From contig CM076154.1 of NCBI GenBank assembly GCA_038025085.1, positions 38,668,501 to 38,732,500 of the forward strand: a DNA stretch of 64,000 nucleotides. The letters run 5' to 3'. How positions within the stretch are numbered: position 1 is the first letter of the stretch; every line of letters starts with the position of its first letter. The position numbers and the translations under genes are program-made. Below are positions 36,843 to 48,033 of this stretch, one piece after another. This DNA comes from Tetragonia tetragonoides (Eukaryota; Streptophyta; Magnoliopsida; Caryophyllales; Aizoaceae). A model generated the notes under the pieces. That model saw only the letters and a program-made list of their open reading frames with translations, was not told the DNA's origin and searched no databases.

Positions 36843-38266
36843 TTAGAGTTTTACAAACACTAGAGTTCTAATGTCAGCATTAGAATATTTTTAGGTGGAT
36901 GTCCGTGAGTATATCCGTGCGTTGCACGGACTGCGATTATATAATAAAACTAATATAACGTGATTATTAATCTCATCGAAAAATCAAAGTAATTGTCACT
37001 TATGAAAAATTATTAGTAATACATGGATAAATATTTATATAATTCATTTAATATCATGAATGCCTTATAATAAGATTACTATGAGTTTATAGGGCATCTT
37101 ATAATTTAAACTCTTATCATCAATTTTAATTAACTATTAATTAACTCATTCCATATGTTACATGATCCAAGAGGTAATAGTTTCAAAGCATTTCAATACT
37201 TGATGTTGGTACGCCAATACTCTTATGCTGATATAAGTGTATAATTAACATTCCAAAGATATGATCCTTCTTTTATGGTAAAATCAGTTTAAATGTCTAA
37301 TGTATACATAACTACTTTTCAAAAATTAAAGAAGTTTTACACGTAAACCTTAGAATAGCAAAACATATTTCAATGCTTGCTTGTTTTTTCAAAGTTATAT
37401 GCGCTCAAAGTAATGCATTGAAGGACTCAAAAGTCCAATGTAATTTTATATGTTCGGAGGGAGTACATTAATAATTATAAAGTTGAAGGGAACATAAATT
37501 AGAACCCTAAAATAACATGGCGATCAGTATATTACGTACAGTTATAAAATTATAGTACGTGATAATGGTAAAGTTTCCTATTAAAGATTGGACCTAGAAT
37601 CATTTTAGATTCACCGTTTATTTCTTTATTCTACACATACTATTTTTATTATATTTTACCTTGAAATTGTTTTTAAAAATTTTATAACTGATATATACAT
37701 ATTTTTTCTCTTATTTTTACATGCAACTCTTTAGTTGTGTCACCTTGTCAAGCTAATTACTGATTACCTTTTTAGGTGGACGCATCTAATGTTGTAAATC
37801 AATAGAACATACTACAAATGAGTCTCATTTTAAAGGATATTTCGTACTCGTTCCAATGGTGTAAGAAATTTAATTTCTTAAGTGGTGAAACTAAAGTTAT
37901 ATGGCTTTTAAAATCTAATAGTCTACTATTTAATGATTTAGAAAAGTACAACTTTAGTACATATTCTAAACTCTAATTAATAGTGTACTCTTTAAGGATT
38001 TAGGAAAGTACAACTTTAGTATATATTCTATACCAAAACATATATTTCTATTTTATATTTATTTTAAAATTTTATTAAAATTTTAAAATTTTAAAATTTT
38101 ATATACTCTTTAAGGATTTAGGAAAGCTATGTAGATATCCATGTCGATAATCATGTTATATGAGTTTTATTATATAATCACAGCTCGTGCAATGCACGGG
38201 TATACTCACGGGCATCCACTTAGAGTTTTACAAACACTAGAGTTCTAATGTCAGCATTAGAATATT
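36843..38266. mobile_element. Element with about 60-bp inverted ends, flanked by 47-bp direct repeats
   Basis: A perfect 47-bp direct repeat (36843-36889 and 38220-38266, containing TTTTACAAACACTAGAGTTC) flanks an interval whose ends are inverted copies: left GTGGATGTCCGTGAGTATA from about 36895, right GTGGATGCCCGTGAGTATA read on the minus strand from about 38219. Each end then contains a CGTGCNNNGCACG palindrome (36916-36928 and 38186-38198). There is no coding frame. The class is unclear; the palindrome links it to the Helitron-like repeats next to it. Confidence 0.55.
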
Positions 38267-38894
38267 CCTCCATATAACTATATAAGTGAGGATTGATCTC
38301 TCCTCAATCCCCCAACAATGTCGGTTAGCCATAACTCTCTTCCCCCTTGCGTTTTGTGTGTGTATTTTCAACTTGATTATGTTATCTTTGCTCTTTTTTT
38401 TTTTGGTTCTAATACGTTCTTTTTCACTTGCTTATGTATCATGTATGATATATCTTTTTTAGTTTGCCTAGCTTCTCCCTAGCTACTTTGTGATTTCTCT
38501 TTAAATTTATGCTATTCACTCATTCATTTTACACTAATTTTGGTTAAGACACTTAATAACTTGATAACCATCTTTTACAGGTTTTGAAATTATTGAATGA
38601 CTCAATCATCACCATGTCGATACCTATAAGGCTATAAGTAAACTTATGTTTATTCTTCATTCAACCTATTCATAATATTAATTTTATTTTAATATATAAT
38701 ATATTCATGATTTTAATATATTGGTTATATATATATGATTTTGATAGTGGTGCTTATTTAGGTTTGCAAAGAGGAAAGAGGGAAGCGAAGTAGTCTAGAA
38801 TTTTTAACTTTTTTGATGTTTTTCTTACTTCATCTATGATTGGATGGATAAATGTCATAAATTATTGGTATCTTATGCAAGCTTTATATACGTA

Positions 38895-39850
38895 CTAGAT
38901 ATGAAGCCCGTGCGTTGCACGGATTAGTTGTTAATATTTTATAATAAATAATACACTCGTATGCTGTTAGTAAATATAATATTGAGGATCGAAGTAGGTT
39001 GGCAATTTCACTTCGGTAGTTTGGAGTCGTGTTGGACATGAATATAATCTTGTACATTGCAAGATTTTTAGTGAAAAGTTTACATTATTCAATATTTTTA
39101 GTCAAATGCGCATTGAACCAATTGAAAATTTTTAAAAAAATTGCCACAATCTTTTTTTTTTCTTATATATTTGTCATTATGTATTTTTTAAATTTAAAGG
39201 TAATTTTTTTCTTTAACGTGATGCTCTATGGACTATGAGACTTTGATAAAACTCTAAAAATTATAGGTCAAGCTCTTTTATCACCCTGAACTTTAATTAT
39301 TTGTGAAACTTTACATGTTCGTTTATGTGGCTATATGCTTCTGGTCAGAGGCTAATAAGTAACTCTTCATATTTTTGAAATAATTTGTCAAAACGACAAA
39401 AATTATATGTTATTTTGTAAATTAGTTTTATACCTGTATATAATATTTAGTAGAATTAGTGTTATATACTAAGTTAATATGAATCGTTCCTTTCCAACAT
39501 GTACTGTATCTCATTTTGTATTTTATTTTTTCTCACATTTTGTGTCCATTATGTCATTTTGTTCCATTATCTTTCATGTCATTTTATTCTGTTCGGTTTT
39601 GTTCTGTTTTAGACCATTAAAAACTACAAAAATATTTGATATTACAACGTAATAACACCAGTCTCCTTAACTTTATAAACTTTTAATTATCACTTATTCT
39701 TTTCAACTGATATTATATCTTAATTATATTGTTGTTATTTATTTAGCTTAATAGTAGCTCGCATAAGTGACACTTTTAATTCTAATCTTAGATGATTCGA
39801 TAAGGCGGAGACGTCCAATACGATCACAGAATATCTCCTTTATATATATA
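38895..39850 (-). mobile_element. Helitron-like element, copy 1
   Basis: On the minus strand the 3' end has the hairpin CCGTGCAACGCACGG, then CTTCATAT, then CTAG before T (38895-38922). The proposed 5' end at 39850 begins TATATATATAAAGGAGATATTC, resembling another copy's TATATAATGGAGGCATTTTC. There is no Rep/helicase frame, so it would be non-autonomous. Boundaries are inferred from terminal motifs only. Confidence 0.4.
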
Positions 39851-40871
39851 GTAGGTTTATGTTCGTGCGTTACACGGTTCGTGGTCAATTTAACGTGTTA
39901 ATTAATCATATCAGTTGAAAATCATAAGTATAAATATCACTTATGAAAAATTATTTAGTAATTTATGATTAAGCATTAATATAATCATTCTAATATATAT
40001 AGGATTATTTTGCATTTTATGTTGCACATTGAACAATTCTAACACTTGTCACCAATTTTAATTTTTTTTTAAATTTTTTTTACCATACAAACTCAAAATA
40101 CCTTTTGAATGAACATAACATTTCTTTTTTAGTATTCATTGGTAGTAGATATTGTGTTGGTGGTGCTGTAGTGTGATTCTACATTTTCAAAAGAAAATTT
40201 TGTTTCCTAATTTTTTTTCCAGTGATAGTAGATGTTATTTTATCTATCATTAAAATTAAATATTTTTATTAGTAAAATTGACAAATTCCTATTAAAAATT
40301 ATTAAAATTGAACATATAGCTAGCTTATCTTTCTTGTTATTTCCACTTAATATTAACATTTAGGTTTAGAATGGGAGAGAGTAGCATAATGCTACCGTGA
40401 AAGTTTTTTTTCCTCTGTTCTTTTTTAATACTTTTTTTTTCCCATGAATGTATTAGGTTAATTATTATACAATAAAGAATATGACCATGGTAATATAATT
40501 TCCTATTATAAAAAATGTCGTGACTATATTTTTGTCCTATGTTTTCTAATTGAAATTTAATTTTAAAAAATATATTTGTAATATAGGATTTATATACTTT
40601 CTTAGGTGATGCGTCCCTATGTGACTTGGTTAGATGACATAACCTAATACTGTCATTGAAAATATTATATTGACGCTACCTATACTCCTGCAAAATGTCA
40701 ATACGTAAGATATAAGACAAATGAGTCTTATTTTAAAGTGTATTTTGCATTATTTTCATTGTTGTAAGTCGTTTTTTGAATTTTGAAGCATAACATAAAA
40801 GTTATACACCTCTTCTCAAATGATTTACTGCTATAACTCTAATATTCTCTCTTTCACAACTTTTATATATG

Positions 40872-40963
<92 letters not shown>
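40872..40963. repeat. (ATT)n microsatellite
   Basis: About 30 ATT units. They create artificial poly-Asn and poly-Leu reading frames on the two strands. Confidence 0.95.
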
Positions 40964-41659
40964 GGACCTCCGTTCTTTTGGGCTTATCTCAAAATTTAAC
41001 TCATTAAATCCCTTTAAAAAACTCATTAGCATAAGTAAACGGGAATTTTTAAAAAAACTATGGCAAGTATAGAAATCATGATAGTTAATCAAAAATGCAA
41101 ATGGCCATCACGTGATTGATCGAAATATGGTTGCATATATTCTATACCATTGTTCTGGATCAATCTCAACTTATTAAACATCCAAGCTTATATATACTTT
41201 TTTCGTAATGTAGAAGATGAGTAAACTTTTACTAATAAAGCATTTTTATATATGCAGGTTTTTGGATTTCAGAATAAGGATTTAAATAATGAGGCACACA
41301 CTTTATCTGTATATTAGATCTTATGTTTAATACTCCCTCTCTGATTATGTGTAAACCATTGTTCTACCAGTTCATGCATGAATAACATAAAGATCATCCA
41401 ATTTTGACTATTGGATTACTAATGATTTTATAATTTAGCGAAGAAGATGGAGAATGCGTAGTTTTTTTCTTTACGTGATTTTTGTATTAACTTCTTTATT
41501 TGGAGGTTTTTTTTTTTTTTTTTTTTTTGGTTTTCTAGATTGGGAGGAATGCTAATTTGTTTATTTATTCACCTATGACGGCTCTCAAATATTATGTCAA
41601 TCTTCATCAGTTTATATGTGTAAGTTATGTATAGCTAATCAAATAGAATGCAACAAACT

Positions 41660-42684
41660 GTGTGATTTCCTCAAATATACATCATTAACAAACATATTCT
41701 CAAAATAGCTTTCGGTCAAAAAATATTTCCCAACATATACGCTATTTAGGATTGGAATATGGTAAGGAACAATATTAATTTTTTTTTTCCTTTTCATATT
41801 CATCAAAAGTAATCAGGTTTTTCATCTTCGTTCACGGCTGTCTTCGGCTTCACTTCGTCCGCACTTCCACCGCCACTCACTTCAGACCCACCACCACTTC
41901 CAGCGCCCTTACCTTCGGCGCCGCTGCTAGTTCTACAACCCTGCCTTCTATGTCAACATTTTGCAGATATGCGTTGATTTGATAAGCACGAAGGATTGCA
42001 TACTCACCTTTTAGACTTGTCACTAATTAATGTTATAAGGTGGAAAAGGAATTAGTGTGTGATGGTGTCTCTATTCAGCTGTATATCATTTTATTGGGAA
42101 TGGTAAATTTGATCAATTGCATTTGGGTGTGTTGATATGTTCATGACAATCCTGGCGTGCATCGAGGCAAGCTTCCAAGCGGTGTCATTTTTAACTTCAA
42201 GTGGCAATAACGTGGTTGCCGGACCATGAAATGGGTCGTTTGGGCTTCCGTTGCTCGAGAACCCGCTCCTGTTCGACCACGGCCCGAACTCCAGAGTGTC
42301 GATTGTGTTGAAGTCGAGATCAACCATGGCTTCTACTCGAACCAAAAACGGAAAATAAACCCAAACATCAGATCTATGAAAATTGTGAATTTCTTGGAAA
42401 GAAACAGAGAAAAAAGAGAGATGGCCGGTTACCTGAGGTTCTCGTTGTTGTGGTTCTGGGTGTCCTGAACAGTGGACTGAGCGAGTTGGCGAGTTAACTC
42501 AGCAAGGAACTGGTCACCGTCCTTGCTTTGGTTGAATAGCTTTTGATGAATATGGACCAAATTAATTAAATATTTTTCCATACCTTATTCCATTCCTACG
42601 TGGCGTATATGTTGGAAAATATTTTTCTATCGAAGCTATTTTGGTAATTTGTTTGATAATAATGTATATTTGAGGAAATCACAC
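41660..42684. mobile_element. Pack-MULE-like element with inverted repeats and 9-bp target duplication
   Basis: The ends are inverted copies of about 140 bp beginning GTGTGATTTCCTCAAATATAC (left 41660 to about 41800, right about 42545-42684). The flanks CAACAAACT (41651-41659) and CAATAAACT (42685-42693) form a 9-bp duplication with one mismatch. Long inverted repeats and a 9-bp duplication are typical of Mutator-like elements. The interior is clearly GC-richer than its surroundings and looks coding on the minus strand. No transposase was seen. Confidence 0.65.
41815..42540 (-). pseudogene. Captured gene-like fragments inside the MULE-like element
   Basis: On the minus strand three GC-rich coding-looking blocks occur in order. 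Near 42540-42430 one reads GDQFLAELTRQLAQSTVQD and ends at a possible GT donor. At 42324-42091 an open frame starts MVDLDFNTIDTLEFGPW. Near 41940-41815 a Gly/Ser-rich stretch contains GSGGGSEVSGGGSADEV. The spacing suggests captured exons with introns. I do not recognise the parent gene. Confidence 0.4.
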
Positions 42685-43680
42685 CAATAAACTTATACGT
42701 TAACTGAGTTTAGTCAAAGATTTTAATGGCATTTTTCACTAAAAAGAATTTATTACAAACAATGTTAAAGATTTTCAATGTTTCTTTGTCCAATATTGAA
42801 AATATCTGAACAAATTTGTAATGATTAAAGGTCAAACAAAAATAAATAATTCAATTCCAATCAAATAAGTTTACTTCAGGTCAGAAAAAAAAATGTCGTA
42901 TACCTTAAATATTCAAATATTAAAAGAGGAGATCAAACATAATTGTTGCTCAAGCAAATCTTGCGTGAGACCAACTTATAAAAAAATTGGGGTCACTTTT
43001 TAGAAATGTAGGGGTTACTTATATTGAGCAGTGACCCTTGTTTCATTGAAAAGTGATCCCTCTCACCCAATTTTTTTTGTGTTGTTGTAAAAGTATAGGG
43101 TATTTTGCAAAGAGCACAACTTTTAATACGTGATAAGAAGTCTATGCCTATATACTGTGTACCACAACTTATAGGTAGATGTCACCATGATCTCCTTAGA
43201 ACTCCTGATAATTATAAAGCAACCAATCATGTGTTTTTTTTTGCCAATGGTTTAAGCAGTCACATTGTGTGTAGAATCAACAAACTCAGAATTATTTCTC
43301 CCTCAAATATACATACATTGGCAACCAACATCATAAAACGTGGAAAGTTATAACCTTTAATGATGGACACAACCAAAAGAACCCAAAAGCATTAAAATGA
43401 GAAAAAGTGTTTTTTTACTCACTTTTAAAATATGGCTGAATATTCTATATCCCTTGTTCAAGGATCTACAGAGCACATACTGTATAATGGATGAACAATA
43501 AGTGGAAGCACTGTTAATTATTAAGTTTTTTCCATTTAGTGGTCATCAAAAGATCTCCATCTTTTATTTCGTATTAGTTGCCATTTTTTGGACAATTAAA
43601 AAGGATCTCTAAGGTGAAATAGCTACAAATAACTCTTTTAGGTGTACACATTTTATATTGTCATAAAATGCCTCCAAATA

Positions 43681-43713
43681 TTATGATTATGATTATGATT
43701 ATGATTATGATTG
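43681..43713. repeat. (TTATGA)n short tandem repeat
   Basis: About five units of the hexamer in the Helitron-like block. Confidence 0.9.
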
Positions 43714-45108
43714 ATTGACGTTTTATATGCTCCTATAAGATGTCAATGCATAAGATATACGACAAAATGGGTCTTATTTTAAAGTGTGTTTCACGCTCTT
43801 TTCATTGGTGTACGATATTTAAATTTTCTAAACATGAAACAAAAGTTATACCGCTTTTAATGATTCATAATCTTCAATGATTTATTGCCATAACTCTAAT
43901 ATTCTCTCTTTCCTTAACTTTTATTTATGATTTATTATTGTTATTTTTTTTAAAAGAGGTTCGCTTAGATGGACGCGTCCAATGCTGTCAGAAAATGCCT
44001 CCATTATATAGATATTATAATATGATTTGGATAATTTGTATTTAGGTATACATGTACATTATAATCTTTAATGTATAGCTTTAATTTTGGAGATATTGAT
44101 GGCTAAAATTTTGTTCCAATTGTAAAGGGTTTTAGAATATGACAATTTTGCAAGGTACGTAGCTAAAATTGCAAAAAGGATCTAAGTAGGTAAGTTTATG
44201 TTGCCATTGGCCCTTGGACAAAAGGTGAAAAAGAGGTTAAATAGTTAATTAATATTTTTAGGGACCATCACCCAACATGTATATTGACTCAAAGCATTAA
44301 TTGCATAAATTTATACTTAACTTGTGCAACGTACGTGTAAAAGTGGTTGGTGTAATACGTTTAGGAGTCTTTTAGATAATGACAAAAATAACTGGGGTAA
44401 AACATTTAGGAGTCTTAGCATCCAACCTAGGTTATTTTTCAAAATCATATATAATATGGATTTTCTAAAAAAAATAAAAAAAATTACACCCTACGATTCT
44501 CGATCGAAAAATTCTTTTTTTCTTTTTTTTCTTTTTTGATAATTATTGGTATAATTTTTGTAGGTATATATGCTTCTCATTCAAAAAGTTGACATGAATG
44601 TAACGAGAGAATAATGAAAGTTGAATGCTACATGTATATCTGTAGTTATCGAAAGGTTATCGCATTAATTCGAGGCTTCTCCTATATGATATATAGTGTT
44701 TGAACATCGATCTATCTAACAACGATTTTAAAGTAATCATTTTCGTAGGTGCAATTTGGTTAGAACCCTAATTGTATAGGAGCGAGGTTCTGATAACTAA
44801 TATTTTTTTTATTAAACGCCTCAAATAATCACGATTCCATTTTTTTGAACCCTTTATTCTCCCTACAACTCTTTGCTTTCAAGTTTTCTTATTTATTCTA
44901 GCAAATCTTGATCATATAAGGCGCGTGAAAAATAAAAGAGAGATCGACCTAAATCACTAAGGATAATATGAAACTAACATCACTATATAGCATGCATAAT
45001 TTGCACAAAAAAAAAACCATGCATATGTATAATCAGTTTTTTTTTAAATAGGCATGTTAGGGTGCTTACTTCACCAAATCAATATTAATATACATATATT
45101 TCATTCAA

Positions 45109-45137
45109 CCCGTGCAACGCACGGGCTTTAAAACTAG
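45109..45137 (+). mobile_element. Helitron-like 3' terminus
   Basis: The palindrome CCCGTGCAACGCACGGG (45109-45125) is followed by CTTTAAAA and CTAG, then T at 45138. This is the canonical Helitron 3' end on the plus strand. A candidate matching 5' end is the TATATATATAAAGGAGGC stretch near 36535, which would make a very large composite element; this pairing is speculative. Confidence 0.5.
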
Positions 45138-45394
45138 TATAAAATAATAGAAAGAGAAAAAAAAAAAGGAAAGTTTGGAGTTAAGGTTTCAAGGTGTAAT
45201 AATTATAGTCGGATTAGAATTTGTAAACAAAGATTTTATTTGCACAACCTCTATATACACAATTTATACATAGTAAACCCTATTTTCCTTTCTTGTTTAA
45301 ACCCTTTCACTACAATGAACCCTCTCTAAACTAATTAAACTTCCCATTCATCTTTAAAGTAAATCCGTTAGATCAAACCAACAAAGCTAGAGCC

Positions 45395-46147
45395 ATGGCC
45401 TTCGACTTAAACGAGGTTCCTGAACCAGAAGAAGAAGATCAAATCATCGTCTTAGACTTGCAATTAAAATTGTACTTCAACTCAAACTCAAACTCAAACT
45501 CTCCACCAATGGAAAAAATTGAGATGGTGATGCTCATGCAAGAAAAGGAGCCTTTACCATCTGAGGTGCCCCAACTTGAACGTAGTCCTCGTAAAAAAAC
45601 TTGTTCGCGAAGGCCCAAGAAGAAGCCCAAGACTATCCAAGATCAAGGCCCACCACCACCGGAGCTCCGGAGCGAGTTCAAGAACAAGATGGAGGAGTTG
45701 GGTTGGCGGAACCCGGTGTGGGTGTTTGAGAAGGTACTGACAGAAACCGACGTGAAAGGGGAGGCAGCGCGGCTCCCAATATTCGAGAAGAAAGCGAAGG
45801 CGCTGGTGCTTAATGAGGAGGAGATAGCGAAGATGGCGAAGGATGATAAAGGAAGGGTGGAGGGTATCATGGTGGAGGTTATTGACCCGAGCCTCAGTCT
45901 CGTTAAGACGTTGAGGCCTTCGATTAAGTGGTATGTTTTGGCGAACAAGTGGAAAGATGTTTCGAATGCTAATCAAATCAACTTCAAGTTGGGGAGGTTC
46001 TTCAAATTTGGTCCTTCCGTAACGCTCAAGAAAAGCTTTGCTTTGCTCTTCTTAACCTTGGTCCGCACCGCTGATCTTCACCACCGTCGTCGTTGTCTTT
46101 GGCATGGTCGTCGTCGTTGTCATCATCTCATCCATCACACTAGCTAG
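45395..46147 (+). CDS. B3 domain protein, At2g31720-like (DUF313), with probable frameshift
   Basis: Single exon starting MAFDLNEVPEPEEEDQ. DLNEVP fits the DLNxxP repression motif. A basic stretch (SPRKKTCSRRPKKKPK) could be a nuclear signal. From about residue 85 the sequence follows the plant B3/DUF313 type: PPELRSEFKNKMEELG, VFEKVLTETDVKGEAARLPI, GIMVEVIDPSLSL, KWYVLANKWKDV. After residue 198 or so the frame leaves the family. One frame over, from about 45994, the nucleotides read EVLQIWSFRNAQEKLCFALL and end at TGA 46072-46074, which is the expected B3 end. One G appears to be missing in the run at 45991-45994. In the actual frame the protein ends in an Arg/His-rich tail at 46147. DUF313 proteins are predicted DNA-binding regulators. 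The frameshift may be real or a sequence error. Confidence 0.75.
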   Translation: MAFDLNEVPEPEEEDQIIVLDLQLKLYFNSNSNSNSPPMEKIEMVMLMQEKEPLPSEVPQLERSPRKKTCSRRPKKKPKTIQDQGPPPPELRSEFKNKMEELGWRNPVWVFEKVLTETDVKGEAARLPIFEKKAKALVLNEEEIAKMAKDDKGRVEGIMVEVIDPSLSLVKTLRPSIKWYVLANKWKDVSNANQINFKLGRFFKFGPSVTLKKSFALLFLTLVRTADLHHRRRCLWHGRRRCHHLIHHTS

Positions 46148-46645
46148 TTCATCACATATTCACATTAGCTTTTATGTTTTGCTTTAAAAAAAAAAACATG
46201 GGAGAGATTTCATAATTTCAGGGATACTCGACATCTTTGTTTCTTTTCAGTTTCATGTTTTGGTTTCAAAAAAAGAAAAAAGAAGAAGAAGAAAGTACTC
46301 AGTATGTCTTCTTTCATTCTTTGATCTTTGGAGACTTCTTTGTTTCTATGGTAGATACTGTTTAATGTAAGCTGATTTCAATCTCAATCTTCAAAGAAAA
46401 AAGCTATTGATGTCTTGTTTCTTGCATGGCCGTCTTCTTGTGAGGTTTATTTATTTTAATTTTTAAGAACAATTAAATGGGGAAATTTCATTAAAACAAA
46501 GCCTTAATATTTGTCTGACCCATGAACAATCATATTTTGAAGGCAAATTAATCTGTAATGAAATCTGAAATAAATTAAATTTCAATCTGAGGAGGAAGGT
46601 ACCTAATGAAACTTGGCTACTTGTGTAATTTCAATATTCCCTTTC
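46148..46645. other. 3' flank of the B3 gene
   Basis: No gene recognised; purine-rich runs near 46265-46300. Ends at the target duplication of the RTE-like LINE. Confidence 0.5.
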
Positions 46646-46662
46646 TTTTCTTAAACAAGTTG

Positions 46663-47253
46663 GGGAGAGGTTTAGGTGGCTTGGGCATGTGAGGAGGAGA
46701 CATCGTGATGCACCGGTGAGGAGGTGTGAGAGAATTACACTTAGAGACTGTAAACGGAGAAGAGGACGCCCAAAGAAGACTTGGGGAGAGGTAATCAGGC
46801 AGGATTTGACCCGTCTAGATCTTACCGAGGACTTGGTCCCAGATAGGAGAGTATGGCGGAGCAGGATCCGTGTAGAGGATCCGTGTTAGATTACGGATGT
46901 GCATTGGCTAGTACTAGAGGTGGATTCATTGTGTTTATAGCATGTAGCGTCCCCTTTATTTATGCTGTTCAGTAAGTAGAATCTTGTGCTAGTATGTCTA
47001 GTGATTTACTTCCTTTTTTTTTTTTTTTTTTTTTTTTTGACTTTCTGATCATATTATCATATCTGGTGGTTGATAATTTTCACACTTGTCAGTATTGAAC
47101 AATTTACCCGTAAAAACCGTTTTGAAAATGAAAAAAAAAAAAAGTTTTCGTGGGTCTTTCGGAAACAGTCTCTCTTCTAGGCGACTAGTTAGGGGTAAGA
47201 CTGCGTACATCTGGACCTCCCCAGACCCCGCCCTAGACGGAATACTTACTGGG

Positions 47254-47295
<42 letters not shown>
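46663..47295 (+). mobile_element. 5'-truncated RTE-like LINE, 633 bp
   Basis: It encodes the C-terminal end of a LINE reverse transcriptase ([32 protein letters not shown]), closely matching the copy at 55096-56306. The 3' region contains a conserved non-coding stretch (GGTAAGACTGCGTACATCTGG) and ends in (TTG)n, as in plant RTE LINEs and their SINE partners. The target duplication TTTTCTTAAACAAGTTG occurs at 46646-46662 and 47296-47312. Confidence 0.85.
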
Positions 47296-47298
<3 letters not shown>

Positions 47299-47530
47299 TC
47301 TTAAACAAGTTGCAACAACAAAAAATTTGGTTTCGAGTTTTCCTAAAAGAAGTTGGTTGCTCTGTTCAATAGTCAATACTACAAGCTAGTATACAATTGT
47401 CATCAGATCATTCTGAAAAAATTATCATACATTTGGAGGATTTGGCGCTTTTTTTGTTCTAGCTAAACGAAAGTTCATTCACGAAATAAAGGAGAAAATA
47501 GAAGCCAAAGTACGTGAGCATTGTGGAGAT

Positions 47531-47653
47531 GAGATCCCCTCCATTTAATTTGGTTTAGTATTTGACGTAGTAACTCACAAAGACCAAAAAAATAAAAACA
47601 AACAAATTATATATTTTGTGAGTTACTACACCAGGTCAATTGGAGGGGATCTC
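47531..47653. repeat. Small foldback element
   Basis: Outer inverted arms GAGATCCCCTCCA (47531-47543 and 47641-47653) and inner arms GTAGTAACTCACAAA (from 47567, matched near 47615-47629) form an interrupted hairpin of about 123 bp. MITE-like. No clear target duplication. Confidence 0.5.
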
Positions 47654-48033
47654 ATGGCACTGTGACGGCACAACTATATGAGCAAAGTTGTTTTATATGA
47701 TTGTTTTGGCTGCACAACGGTACAAAAAGTCAGAGGAACATCTTCCTTCATCTATAGAACCCTCCTGCAATTAAAAGGGTTCTACTTGGCTTGGCTTTTA
47801 GGTATGAGGCAAATTAACTCTTTCAAACACAAAAACTATATTAAGTATAACAAACATTATCAGCAATGCTCCCTATTCTGAACCACTGATGCCTGGTGGA
47901 TGAGAAACAAAGATTTCATTTGCATCTGTTTAAGATGTTTTGTACCACATTTCATTATGAACAAGTTGGCAGATCTAGCTGCCACATATTGGAATTGTTT
48001 TCATATTTCTCTATTGCCTCCGTCTTGCCCAGA

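Larger units (their letters stand above)
39851..44012 (-). mobile_element. Helitron-like element, copy 2, with nested insertion
   Basis: The proposed 5' end on the minus strand is TCTATATAATGGAGGC at 44012, with T beside it on the plus strand. The proposed 3' end at 39851 has an imperfect hairpin (39864-39876) and CTAC in place of CTAG. Internal stretches near 40610-40770 and 43635-43810 resemble each other and 37775-37865, all sharing 'GAGTCTCATTTTAAA'-like runs, so several diverged copies of one family occupy this block. A Pack-MULE-like element (41660-42684) and an (ATT)n tract lie inside. Confidence 0.35.

Noticed and set aside
40802..41092. Poly-Asn and poly-Leu reading frames
   Set aside because: They are produced by the (ATT)n microsatellite and have no other coding support.
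24148..45125. Repeated palindromes as a CRISPR-like array
   Set aside because: The copies are far apart and irregular, lie in eukaryotic DNA, and fit Helitron-like termini better.
47252..47295. Poly-Leu frame near the end of the LINE copy
   Set aside because: It comes from the (TTG)n tail of the RTE-like LINE.
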